Below, piece after piece: positions 1-6,831 of a stretch of DNA of 10,356 nt. Location: assembly GCA_002340925.1 (NCBI GenBank), contig DDMR01000079.1:7325-17680 (forward strand), given 5' to 3'. Within the stretch, counting starts at the first letter, position 1. The number at the start of each line of letters is the position of its first letter. The notes beneath the pieces were generated by a model. It saw only the letters and a list, made by a program, of their open reading frames with translations, made no database searches and was not told where the DNA came from. The stretch comes from Actinobacteria bacterium UBA2541 (lineage in GTDB: Bacteria > Actinomycetota > Actinomycetes > Nanopelagicales > Nanopelagicaceae). Position numbers and translations under genes: made by a program.

Positions 1-501
1 GCCTACTACATAAGCGAAATTGGAAATTTTAAGGTAGTTCCTAAGACTGTGCTGCGCGAAGGACCTTTTGGCACTGGTGCGATTCAGAAGTGGATTGAAA
101 CCTCAGAAGAAGCAGATGTAATCACAATCGCTCAGGGTGATGATTCCCAAATCAGAAATTTGGCGCTCTTTGACATTGTTATCAATAATGCAGATCGAAA
201 GTTTGGTCATATCCTCATCACACCAGAGCATCGGATATTCGGATGTGATCACGGGGTTAGCTTGCACAGAGAGAATAAATTGCGCACTGTTGTCTGGCAA
301 TTTGCGGAGAAACTACTGCAGCCCGCTGAAGTCGAACAATTGAATGAGTTACTCTCGCAAATCGACCGCAAGTATTTATCGACCTATTTAAGCGAAGATG
401 AGATCGATGCCATTTTTGAGCGAACAAAAAACCTCCTTCAGGTTGGTAGGTTCAGTAGTCCAAATCCAAACTGGCCTGCCGTGCCCTGGCCACCCTATTA
501 A
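1..501 (+). CDS. SCO1664-family PI3/4-kinase-like protein (5' truncated)
   Basis: The reading frame is open from base 1, so the true start lies upstream; the GTG at 49 is internal and 16 further in-frame codons precede it. The 166 visible residues hold a degenerate phosphatidylinositol 3/4-kinase-like (also HipA-like) catalytic region: NNADRK at 184-201, resembling the catalytic loop with its Asp, then CDHG at 244-255, resembling the metal-binding Asp motif. ENKLRTVVW follows shortly after. These match my memory of the actinobacterial family named after Streptomyces SCO1664, which usually sits just upstream of mshC, as here. Substrate and physiological role are not known to me; a link to mycothiol metabolism is suggested only by gene order. 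The C-terminus is rich in Pro and Trp (PNPNWPAVPWPPY). It ends 69 bp before mshC. Confidence 0.85.
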   Translation, partial: AYYISEIGNFKVVPKTVLREGPFGTGAIQKWIETSEEADVITIAQGDDSQIRNLALFDIVINNADRKFGHILITPEHRIFGCDHGVSLHRENKLRTVVWQFAEKLLQPAEVEQLNELLSQIDRKYLSTYLSEDEIDAIFERTKNLLQVGRFSSPNPNWPAVPWPPY

Positions 502-558
502 GAATCGATTGGGAATTGGTTTTGAATAACGCGGGAGGACTGAGAAGGTCTTGTAAAC

Positions 559-564
559 TATGAT
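559..564 (+). promoter_or_regulatory. -10 box for a leaderless mshC transcript
   Basis: TATGAT matches the TANNNT/TATAAT -10 consensus and is followed by six bases (AACGCA) before the GTG at 571. Initiation at the usual distance falls on the G of that GTG, giving a transcript with no 5' leader, which is common in actinobacteria. No good -35 is visible at 16-18 bp. There is no Shine-Dalgarno at a usable distance from the GTG; the nearest purine run, GGGAGGA at 533-539, is over 30 bp away. Confidence 0.5.
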
Positions 565-570
565 AACGCA

Positions 571-1812
571 GTGAGTAATTGGCCTAAAATTGAAATAGCT
601 AAATGGCATCGAGACTTGCCGGCATTGAAAGTGAAGACGACGTCAGGAATCCTCAAAAATTTTGGAGAGAATTCAGATTTCAAAATGTATGTATGTGGGA
701 TTACGCCATACGACGCAACTCATCTTGGACACGCTGCTACATATCTAACGTTCGATATAGTTAATCGATACTTACGCCTAGCAGGCACCAATGTAGATTT
801 TGTTGAGAACATCACAGATATCGATGATCCGTTGTTCGAGCGAGCTAAACGAGACAACCAATCTTGGTCAGAGCTTGGCGATGCTCAAGTAGCGCTCTTT
901 GAAAGTGATATGGCAAGCCTGAGAGTCCTACCCCCGAAGAATTATGTTGCTGTCACCGAGGCGATGGCTTCGATTATTTTTGCAATTGAACAGTTAGTAG
1001 ATGACGGATTCACATATGAGCTCTCTGGAAATATCTACTTCCGAATTACGCCTTATCTAGAGGAACTTCCAGTATCTCTTGAAAGTGCAATCAAAATATT
1101 CTCTGAGCGTGGCGGTGACCCGGAGCGAGCAGGGAAAGAGCACCCACTTGATCCAATACTTTGGATTGCTAATAAGGATGGCGAGCCAGGTTGGAATTCC
1201 AAAATTGGTTTCGGACGACCAGGTTGGCATATTGAGTGTTCGGTGATTGCCCTGGAGAATCTAATTGGCCCCGATTATCTCGATAAGGGATTGGAGAAAT
1301 CGAGAACGATTAATTTGCAAGGGGGTGGAACTGATCTAATTTTTCCACATCACTTCATGAGTGCTGCTCTTGCTAAAGCATTAACAAACAATGAGTTTGC
1401 TGATGCTTATCTCCACTCCGAAATGGTCGGTCTCGATGGTGAGAAGATGAGTAAGAGCAAAGGAAACTTAGTCTTTGTATCGAAGTTGTTAACTCAAGGA
1501 ACCGATCCGATGACCCTTCGCCATGCTCTCCTGTCTGAGAGATATTCAGAGGAGAGAATGTGGAGCGAAGAAACCCTAAGTAAATCAGTAGAGCGCGTTG
1601 CCAATTTGAGATCCGCACTATCTCGCATCGAATGTGCTCCTACGGATGGAGTCATACAACTTGTTGCGCAGAGTATTGCCGATGATTTAAACACGCCGCT
1701 TGCACTTGAATTACTAGATAAATGGGCATCTGATTCTCTAAATGGCCAAGGTGGCGGGTCAGTAGGCGAGCTCTCAAGATTCATTGATAACGCGCTCGGT
1801 TTAGCGCTCTGA
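571..1812 (+). CDS. mshC: L-cysteine:1D-myo-inositol 2-amino-2-deoxy-alpha-D-glucopyranoside ligase
   Basis: MshC joins cysteine to GlcN-inositol using ATP, the third step of mycothiol synthesis, in the cytoplasm. It is a class I aminoacyl-tRNA synthetase fold related to cysteinyl-tRNA synthetase. Visible motifs are YVCGITPYDATHLGH (residues 40-54), with the zinc-ligand Cys42 and the HIGH-type HLGH at 51-54; GWHIEC (218-223), with the second zinc Cys; GGGTDLIFPHH (251-261), holding the zinc His; and KMSKSKGN (292-299). The 413-residue length is normal for MshC, and the CysRS C-terminal anticodon-binding part is absent. GTG571 is chosen because its N-terminus (MSNWP) resembles known MshC starts and an in-frame stop lies at 541. 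Two oddities from memory: residues after FPHH read FMSAALAK instead of the usual EFxAAHAE, and the stretch at 230-247 is longer than in mycobacterial MshC. metH follows after 16 bp. Confidence 0.95.
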   Translation: MSNWPKIEIAKWHRDLPALKVKTTSGILKNFGENSDFKMYVCGITPYDATHLGHAATYLTFDIVNRYLRLAGTNVDFVENITDIDDPLFERAKRDNQSWSELGDAQVALFESDMASLRVLPPKNYVAVTEAMASIIFAIEQLVDDGFTYELSGNIYFRITPYLEELPVSLESAIKIFSERGGDPERAGKEHPLDPILWIANKDGEPGWNSKIGFGRPGWHIECSVIALENLIGPDYLDKGLEKSRTINLQGGGTDLIFPHHFMSAALAKALTNNEFADAYLHSEMVGLDGEKMSKSKGNLVFVSKLLTQGTDPMTLRHALLSERYSEERMWSEETLSKSVERVANLRSALSRIECAPTDGVIQLVAQSIADDLNTPLALELLDKWASDSLNGQGGGSVGELSRFIDNALGLAL

Positions 1813-1828
1813 GGTAACCTACTCCCAA

Positions 1829-4800
1829 ATGAAAATTTCATCATCTCTTCGTAGCGCCATGGCAGGACGCGTAATTATTGCTGACGGAGCGATGGGTACG
1901 ATGCTTCAAGAGGCAAATCCTTCGCTAGCTGATTTTCAGGGCCACGAAGGTTGCAACGAAATACTAAATGTTTCTAAGCCAGACCTTGTGAAGTCTGTGC
2001 ATCGCAAGTATTTAGAAGTTGGTGTAGATGCGATTGAGACAAATACCTTTGGGGCAAATTGGGCTAACTTGGCGGAGTATGGAATTGAAGACCGAATTTA
2101 TGAGCTAGCTTTCGCCGGCGGAAAATTAGCGCGAGAAGTTGCGGATGAATTTGCAAATGATAAAAAGCCTCGCTGGGTTCTGGGCTCTCTTGGCCCAGGA
2201 ACGAAACTCCCGACCTTAATGCATACCGATTATTTGAAATTGAAGGACGCTTATTTCACGGCCTCAAAAGGTTTACTCGACGGCGGGGTAGATGCGCTTT
2301 TGATCGAAACTACACAAGACTTGCTTCAAGCAAAAGCTGCCATAAATGGTGCTCGTAAAGCCATTGATGAATGCGACCGGGACATCGTGCTTATTGCTCA
2401 AGTTACTGTAGAAGCGACGGGAACCATGTTGCTGGGATCAGAAATTGGTGCAGCTTTAAATGCTCTTGAACCTTTGAACATCGATTTAATCGGCTTGAAT
2501 TGCGCAACTGGACCGGCAGAGATGAGTGAACACCTGCGCGTTCTTGCAAAGAACAGCACGATAGGAATTTCAGTAATGCCAAATGCTGGACTTCCACAAT
2601 TGGGACCTAATGGAGCAACTTATCCACTTGGACCAGATGAATTAGCGGAGTATCTGGAAAATTTTGTTGATTCTTATGGGTTAACTCTTGTTGGGGGCTG
2701 TTGCGGCACAACACCAGCTCATATGGAGGCTGTCGTAAATAAAATTGGCGAGCACGATTTAGTTGCCAGAAAAATTGCAAGAGAGATTGGCGCATCTTCG
2801 CTCTATCAGTTTGTTCCATTTCGTCAGGATCAGGCATATATGGCAATCGGAGAACGTGCGAATGCAAATGGTTCTCGTGCATTTCGAGATGCACTACTAG
2901 CCGAGGATTGGCAGAGCTGTATTGAAATCGCGCGCGACCAAATTCGAGATGGCGCACACATGCTTGATCTCTCAGTGGATTATGTCGGTCGAGATGGTGT
3001 CGCAGATATGCACGAACTTGCATCGCGCCTTGCAACGAGTTCAACGCTACCAATCGTTCTGGATTCAACTGAACCTGCAGTGTTGAAAGCTGGTCTTGAA
3101 CATTTAGGTGGCAGATCAATTATTAACTCGGTCAATTATGAAGATGGCGATGGTCCAACTTCACGATTTGCGAAAATTATGCCCTTGGTTAAGGAACATG
3201 GGGCAGCGGTCGTTGCATTGACTATCGATGAAACTGGCCAGGCGCGGACCCAGGAGTGGAAAGTTTCTGTCGCTTCTCGACTGATCGAGGACTTGACTAA
3301 AAATTGGGGCATGCTGACAGGCGACATTTTGATTGATTGCCTCACCTTTCCAATTGCGACTGGCCAGGAGGAAACTAGACGCGATGGAATTGAAACTCTT
3401 AATGCAATTTCAGAATTGAAGAAAAAATATCCTGATGTCCAGACAACTCTAGGTGTATCAAATGTTTCTTTCGGCTTGAATCCCGCCGCCCGCATAGTCT
3501 TAAACTCGGTCTTTCTTGCCGAAGCGGTAAAGATGGGACTCGACTCGGCAATTGTGCATCCATCAAAGATCACACCGATTTCTCGAATTGATGCGAAGCA
3601 ACTCGAAGTTGCTCTTGATTTGGTCTATGACCGACGCACATTCGATAGTGATGGAAACTGCACTTACGACCCATTAGCTATTTATTTGAATATGTTTGAT
3701 GGGGTAGAGACAACATCCAGCAAGATTTCTCGAGCCGCTGAACTAGCCGCACTACCTCTAATTGAACGCTTAGAACGAAGAATTATCGATGGTGAGAAGG
3801 TGGGCCTTGAAGCCGACTTGCAAGAAGCTCTGGCTAGCGGCATCAAACCGTTAGTTATTATCAACGAACATTTGCTCTCTGGGATGAAAACAGTTGGCGA
3901 GCTATTTGGTAGTGGACAGATGCAATTGCCATTCGTATTGCAATCTGCTGAGGTAATGAAGGCGGCGGTTGCGCTTCTAGAACCACACATGGAGAAGAGT
4001 GAAGACGCGGGCAAGGGAACGATTTTACTTGCAACAGTCAAGGGCGATGTTCACGATATCGGCAAGAACTTGGTCGACATTATTCTCTCCAATAATGGAT
4101 ATAAGACGGTCAACATCGGAATTAAACAGACCGTTAACCAGATCATCGATTCAGCAACCGATTCGAATGTTGATGTTATTGGTATGTCTGGGTTGCTTGT
4201 TAAATCAACGGTTATTATGAAGGAAAATTTGGAGGAGCTGACCAGTCGTGGACTTGCTGAGAAATGGCCAATTATTCTGGGCGGCGCGGCCTTAACCAGA
4301 AGTTTTGTGGAACAAGATCTTGCTGGTTCTTTTGATGGAACTGTCCGCTACGCAAAAGATGCTTTTGAAGGGTTAAGTTTGATGGACACCTTGATGTCTA
4401 TAAAGCGCGGTGATGAGAGCGCAGTGCTACCTCCGTTGCGTGAGCGGCGAACTCCAAACACGAGAGCTAATCGGGCGCCAAATCTCGACACTAATCGCAG
4501 CGATGTTGATGCTGATAACAAACTTCCGACGCCACCTTTCTATGGTTCACGGATAGTGAAAGGCGTCGCCTTAGCTTCTTATCTTGGAGCGCTAGACGAG
4601 AGAGCGCTTTTCGTGGGTCAATGGGGGCTTCAAGGTAAACGCGGTGAGTATGAAGCAATGGTTGAGAGTGAAGGACGTCCAAGATTGCGCTCCTTGTTAA
4701 ACGATGTTCAATCTAATGGTTGGTTAAACGCGGCTGTCGTGTATGGATATTTCCCTTGTTATAGCGAGGGAAACGACTTAGTGATTCTGCACCATGAAGG

Positions 4801-5317
4801 ACCGGATAAAGGTCTCGAGCGCACGAGATTCACTTTTCCAAGACAGTCTCGTGATCGCCGATTGTGTTTAAGTGATTTTTTCCGAAGCAAGGAGAGCGGG
4901 CAAATAGATACCGTAGCCTTTCATGTTGTAACCATGGGACAGAGCGTCAGTGATGCCACTGCCAAACTCTTTGCCGCAAACGAATATCGTGAGTATCTTG
5001 AGTTACACGGTTTATCCGTTCAACTTACTGAAGCGCTGGCAGAACACTGGCACGCAAGAATTCGAGAAGAACTTGGATTTGCTGGCGAGGACGCTTCAGA
5101 CATCGATGCAATTCTTGATCAGGGCTATCGAGGTTCGAGATATTCCTTTGGCTACCCAGCATGTCCTGACCTTGAACAGCAACTGCAACTTTGTGCATTA
5201 CTCGAGCCTGAGCGAATCGGCGTCGAGTTAAGTGAGGAATTTCAATTACATCCAGAGCAATCCACTTCCGCGATTATTGTTCATCATCCAGAAGCCAAAT
5301 ATTTCAATGCAAACTAG
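1829..5317 (+). CDS. metH: cobalamin-dependent methionine synthase
   Basis: MetH transfers the methyl group of 5-methyl-tetrahydrofolate to homocysteine through methylcobalamin, making methionine in the cytoplasm. All four modules are present in 1162 residues. The homocysteine domain (about 10-305) has zinc Cys224 in NCATGP and Cys291/Cys292 in GGCCGT. The pterin-binding domain (about 330-600) starts near IGERANANGSR. The cobalamin cap and binding domain (about 635-860) has DVHDIGKN at 740-747, with His742 as the lower cobalt ligand. The SAM-dependent reactivation domain (about 900-1160) has RYSFGYPACPD at 1104-1114. A charged linker (about 865-900) precedes the last module. The ATG lies 16 bp after mshC; GAGG at 1811-1814 overlaps the mshC stop and is rather far. 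TAACCT at 1815-1820 could instead give a near-leaderless transcript. No cobalamin riboswitch is visible or could fit upstream. trmI follows after 19 bp. Confidence 0.97.
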   Translation: MKISSSLRSAMAGRVIIADGAMGTMLQEANPSLADFQGHEGCNEILNVSKPDLVKSVHRKYLEVGVDAIETNTFGANWANLAEYGIEDRIYELAFAGGKLAREVADEFANDKKPRWVLGSLGPGTKLPTLMHTDYLKLKDAYFTASKGLLDGGVDALLIETTQDLLQAKAAINGARKAIDECDRDIVLIAQVTVEATGTMLLGSEIGAALNALEPLNIDLIGLNCATGPAEMSEHLRVLAKNSTIGISVMPNAGLPQLGPNGATYPLGPDELAEYLENFVDSYGLTLVGGCCGTTPAHMEAVVNKIGEHDLVARKIAREIGASSLYQFVPFRQDQAYMAIGERANANGSRAFRDALLAEDWQSCIEIARDQIRDGAHMLDLSVDYVGRDGVADMHELASRLATSSTLPIVLDSTEPAVLKAGLEHLGGRSIINSVNYEDGDGPTSRFAKIMPLVKEHGAAVVALTIDETGQARTQEWKVSVASRLIEDLTKNWGMLTGDILIDCLTFPIATGQEETRRDGIETLNAISELKKKYPDVQTTLGVSNVSFGLNPAARIVLNSVFLAEAVKMGLDSAIVHPSKITPISRIDAKQLEVALDLVYDRRTFDSDGNCTYDPLAIYLNMFDGVETTSSKISRAAELAALPLIERLERRIIDGEKVGLEADLQEALASGIKPLVIINEHLLSGMKTVGELFGSGQMQLPFVLQSAEVMKAAVALLEPHMEKSEDAGKGTILLATVKGDVHDIGKNLVDIILSNNGYKTVNIGIKQTVNQIIDSATDSNVDVIGMSGLLVKSTVIMKENLEELTSRGLAEKWPIILGGAALTRSFVEQDLAGSFDGTVRYAKDAFEGLSLMDTLMSIKRGDESAVLPPLRERRTPNTRANRAPNLDTNRSDVDADNKLPTPPFYGSRIVKGVALASYLGALDERALFVGQWGLQGKRGEYEAMVESEGRPRLRSLLNDVQSNGWLNAAVVYGYFPCYSEGNDLVILHHEGPDKGLERTRFTFPRQSRDRRLCLSDFFRSKESGQIDTVAFHVVTMGQSVSDATAKLFAANEYREYLELHGLSVQLTEALAEHWHARIREELGFAGEDASDIDAILDQGYRGSRYSFGYPACPDLEQQLQLCALLEPERIGVELSEEFQLHPEQSTSAIIVHHPEAKYFNAN

Positions 5318-5322
5318 ATTGT

Positions 5323-5327
5323 AGGAG
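5323..5327 (+). promoter_or_regulatory. Shine-Dalgarno deciding the trmI TTG start
   Basis: AGGAG lies nine bases before the TTG at 5337, in the 19-bp gap after metH. There is no ATG or GTG in a suitable place, so this site supports the rare TTG start. Confidence 0.7.
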
Positions 5328-5336
5328 CTTGGTATC

Positions 5337-6194
5337 TTGGTATCGAAGTCGAATTTTCAAGTTGGCGATCGGGTGCAATTGACTGATGCAAAGGGGAAAA
5401 TGCACACGATTACCCTTCAATTAAATCAAGAGTGGCATACGCATAATGGTTGGCTTGTTCACAATGAAGTCATCGGCCTACCCGAAGGCTCAGTAGTGGA
5501 AACCACTGGAGGGCTAAAATTCCTTGCCTTCAAACCTTTGTTAGCGGATTACGTGCTGGCTATGCCTAGAGGCGCGACCATTGTTTATCCTAAAGATGCT
5601 GCAATGATTCTGGGGTTTGCAGATATTGCTCCGGGTTCTCGAGTATTAGAAGCAGGAGTCGGCTCTGGCGCTTTATCAATATCCCTTCTAAGGGCAATTG
5701 GTTCAAGTGGGAAGCTTGAATCATTTGAAAAGCGTGAAGAATTTGCGGTTATCGCCTCGAAGAATGTAAATCAATATTTTGGGGGGTTACCAAGTAATTG
5801 GAATTTAAGCATGGGATCAGTTCAAGATTTCGATCACAAATGCGAATACGATCGAGTGGTTCTAGATATGTTGGCACCATGGGAATGTGTTGAAATGGCT
5901 AGTAAAGCTCTTGTGCCTGGTGGCGTATTCATCGCTTACGTAGCGACCACGACTCAACTTTCTCAGACCGCTGAAGCTATAAAAGCTTCGGGAAATTTCA
6001 CTGAACCAGAGAGTAATGAAACTATCGTGCGAGGATGGCACCACGAAGGTCTTGCGGTAAGACCGCAGCATCGGATGATTGCTCATACCGCTTTTCTAAT
6101 AATGGCTCGAAGGCTTGCACCCAACACGGTTGCGCCAGCTCGCCGCAGACGCCCATCTAAAGGCGCGTATGGGACTAATGAAATCGAGAGTTGA
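5337..6194 (+). CDS. trmI: tRNA (adenine(58)-N1)-methyltransferase TrmI
   Basis: This SAM-dependent enzyme makes N1-methyladenosine at position 58 (in the archaeal/mycobacterial enzymes also position 57) in the T-loop of tRNA, stabilising the tRNA; the family is a homotetramer. An N-terminal beta domain (about 1-75) carries VGDRVQLTDAKGK and EGSVVETTGG. The Rossmann methyltransferase core has YPKDAAMIL (84-92), the SAM-binding VLEAGVGSGALS (103-114), and LDMLAPWE (176-183), which contains the catalytic-type Asp177. VRPQHRMIAHTAFL (241-254) and a basic tail PARRRRPSKGAYG (267-279) are typical of the actinobacterial family. Length 285 residues is normal. The start is TTG with AGGAG upstream; the N-terminus aligns with known TrmI from residue 1 on. 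In many relatives this gene is followed by arc, dop and pup; here the next gene is a convergent FKBP gene 8 bp away. Confidence 0.93.
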   Translation: MVSKSNFQVGDRVQLTDAKGKMHTITLQLNQEWHTHNGWLVHNEVIGLPEGSVVETTGGLKFLAFKPLLADYVLAMPRGATIVYPKDAAMILGFADIAPGSRVLEAGVGSGALSISLLRAIGSSGKLESFEKREEFAVIASKNVNQYFGGLPSNWNLSMGSVQDFDHKCEYDRVVLDMLAPWECVEMASKALVPGGVFIAYVATTTQLSQTAEAIKASGNFTEPESNETIVRGWHHEGLAVRPQHRMIAHTAFLIMARRLAPNTVAPARRRRPSKGAYGTNEIES

Positions 6195-6198
6195 TTTC
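6180..6198. terminator. weak hairpin at the trmI/FKBP convergent junction
   Basis: GAAATC (6180-6185) and GATTTC (6193-6198) form a six-bp stem with a seven-base loop spanning the trmI stop codon. It is AT-rich and not followed by a clean T-run on either strand, so any terminator role is doubtful. It is the only hairpin candidate right at the 8-bp junction. Confidence 0.15.
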
Positions 6199-6202
6199 TT
6201 AC

Positions 6203-6751
6203 TTACTGCAGACCAACTAGATCAACAACGAATGCAAGAGTTTCGTTAGGACCTATAGGTCCACTGCCACTAGCTCCGTAGGCAAGCTCTGGTGGAATAA
6301 CTAGTAGTCGACGACCGCCAACTTTCATACCTGGCATCCCTTGTTGCCATCCCGCGATAACGCCACCGAGAGGGAAATCAATTGGCTGAGATTGCCAAGA
6401 TGATTGCAAAACTTCACCGCTTTTCCAAGAAATTAGCTGGTAGTGCACCGTCAAGGTTGATGTAGCAACAACTTCATCACCACTTCCAACAATAATGTCT
6501 CTTGAAATCAGAGTGGTAGGCGCATCACCGATTGGCTTACCGAGTGTTGGTTCAACCCCAGGGTTGTTAGAAACTGAGAGATATTCGCGTTGTGAATCAG
6601 CCATGTTCTGCTCCTCTTGGGTTTGATTTGAATCTGCCTGTGGTGTTCCTCCATCTAGTGAGCACGAAGTAAGGGCTGCAATTAAAAAAAGTATGCCCGC
6701 TCCTTTAACTAGCTTTGAAGGCCGGAAGTTCTGCGTGTTTACACGATTCAT
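6203..6751 (-). CDS. FKBP-type peptidyl-prolyl isomerase, lipoprotein
   Basis: Predicted lipid-anchored FKBP fold protein on the outer face of the membrane, expected to help fold exported proteins. Residues 1-30 form a lipoprotein signal: basic start (RPSKLVK), hydrophobic GILFLIAAL, and lipobox LTSC with Cys30. A Ser/Gln/Glu-rich linker runs to about 85. The FKBP domain (about 86-182) has VHY (102-104), GVIAGWQQGMPGMKVGGRR (130-148) with the pocket Trp135, and VIPPELAYGA (151-160). The usual Phe-Asp pair of the active site (FKBP12 Phe36-Asp37, normally within xFDxSW) reads Leu115-Gln116 in VLQSSW, so isomerase activity may be low. GGAGAG lies very close to the ATG at 6751. A second in-frame ATG at 6604 (Met50) has a better ribosome site. 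FKBP genes are usual neighbours of pafBC in actinobacteria; here it stands opposite to both flanking genes. Confidence 0.9.
   Translation of the reverse strand: MNRVNTQNFRPSKLVKGAGILFLIAALTSCSLDGGTPQADSNQTQEEQNMADSQREYLSVSNNPGVEPTLGKPIGDAPTTLISRDIIVGSGDEVVATSTLTVHYQLISWKSGEVLQSSWQSQPIDFPLGGVIAGWQQGMPGMKVGGRRLLVIPPELAYGASGSGPIGPNETLAFVVDLVGLQ
6611..6616 (-). promoter_or_regulatory. internal Shine-Dalgarno within the FKBP gene
   Basis: Read on the minus strand this is GAGGAG, six bases before an in-frame ATG at 6604-6602 (Met50). Initiation there would give a 133-residue FKBP without the lipoprotein signal. The same bases encode Glu46-Glu47, so chance cannot be excluded. Confidence 0.35.
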
Positions 6752-6769
6752 ATCTCTCCAGATTAAAAG

Positions 6770-6798
6770 TTGTATCGATATCTGTTGGTGTTAATAAT
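6770..6798 (+). promoter_or_regulatory. candidate pafBC promoter
   Basis: TTGTAT (6770-6775), a 17-base spacer, and AATAAT (6793-6798) form a plausible sigma-70-type promoter in the 80-bp divergent gap between the FKBP gene and pafB. Initiation would be near 6805, giving a leader of about 27 bases that ends with AGGG (6821-6824), seven bases before the GTG of pafB. The -35 matches only in its TTG. An 8-bp palindrome TATCGATA (6773-6780) overlaps the spacer. No matching minus-strand promoter for the FKBP gene could be picked out with confidence. Confidence 0.35.
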
Positions 6799-6831
6799 GC
6801 GTGAAGGTTACCAAACCACTAGGGTTTTGGT

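Noticed and set aside
49..501. GTG at 49 as the true start of the first gene
   Set aside because: The frame stays open back to base 1 and the family's catalytic region should be preceded by more N-terminal sequence, so the gene is cut by the window edge.
560..574. Four-codon ATG frame (MITQ) overlapping the mshC GTG
   Set aside because: It falls inside the predicted -10 box and would not be on the predicted leaderless transcript; almost certainly chance.
2607..3119. 170-codon minus-strand frame inside metH
   Set aside because: It lies wholly inside the well-supported metH gene, has low-complexity Leu/Gln/His content and no recognisable domain; a codon-structure shadow.
6782..6804. CTGTTGGTG before pafB resembles the PafBC-dependent RecA-NDp element (TTGTCRGTG), suggesting autoregulation
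   Set aside because: The required -10 (TANNNT) should start eight bases later, at 6799, but that hexamer is GCGTGA; the core also lacks the C.
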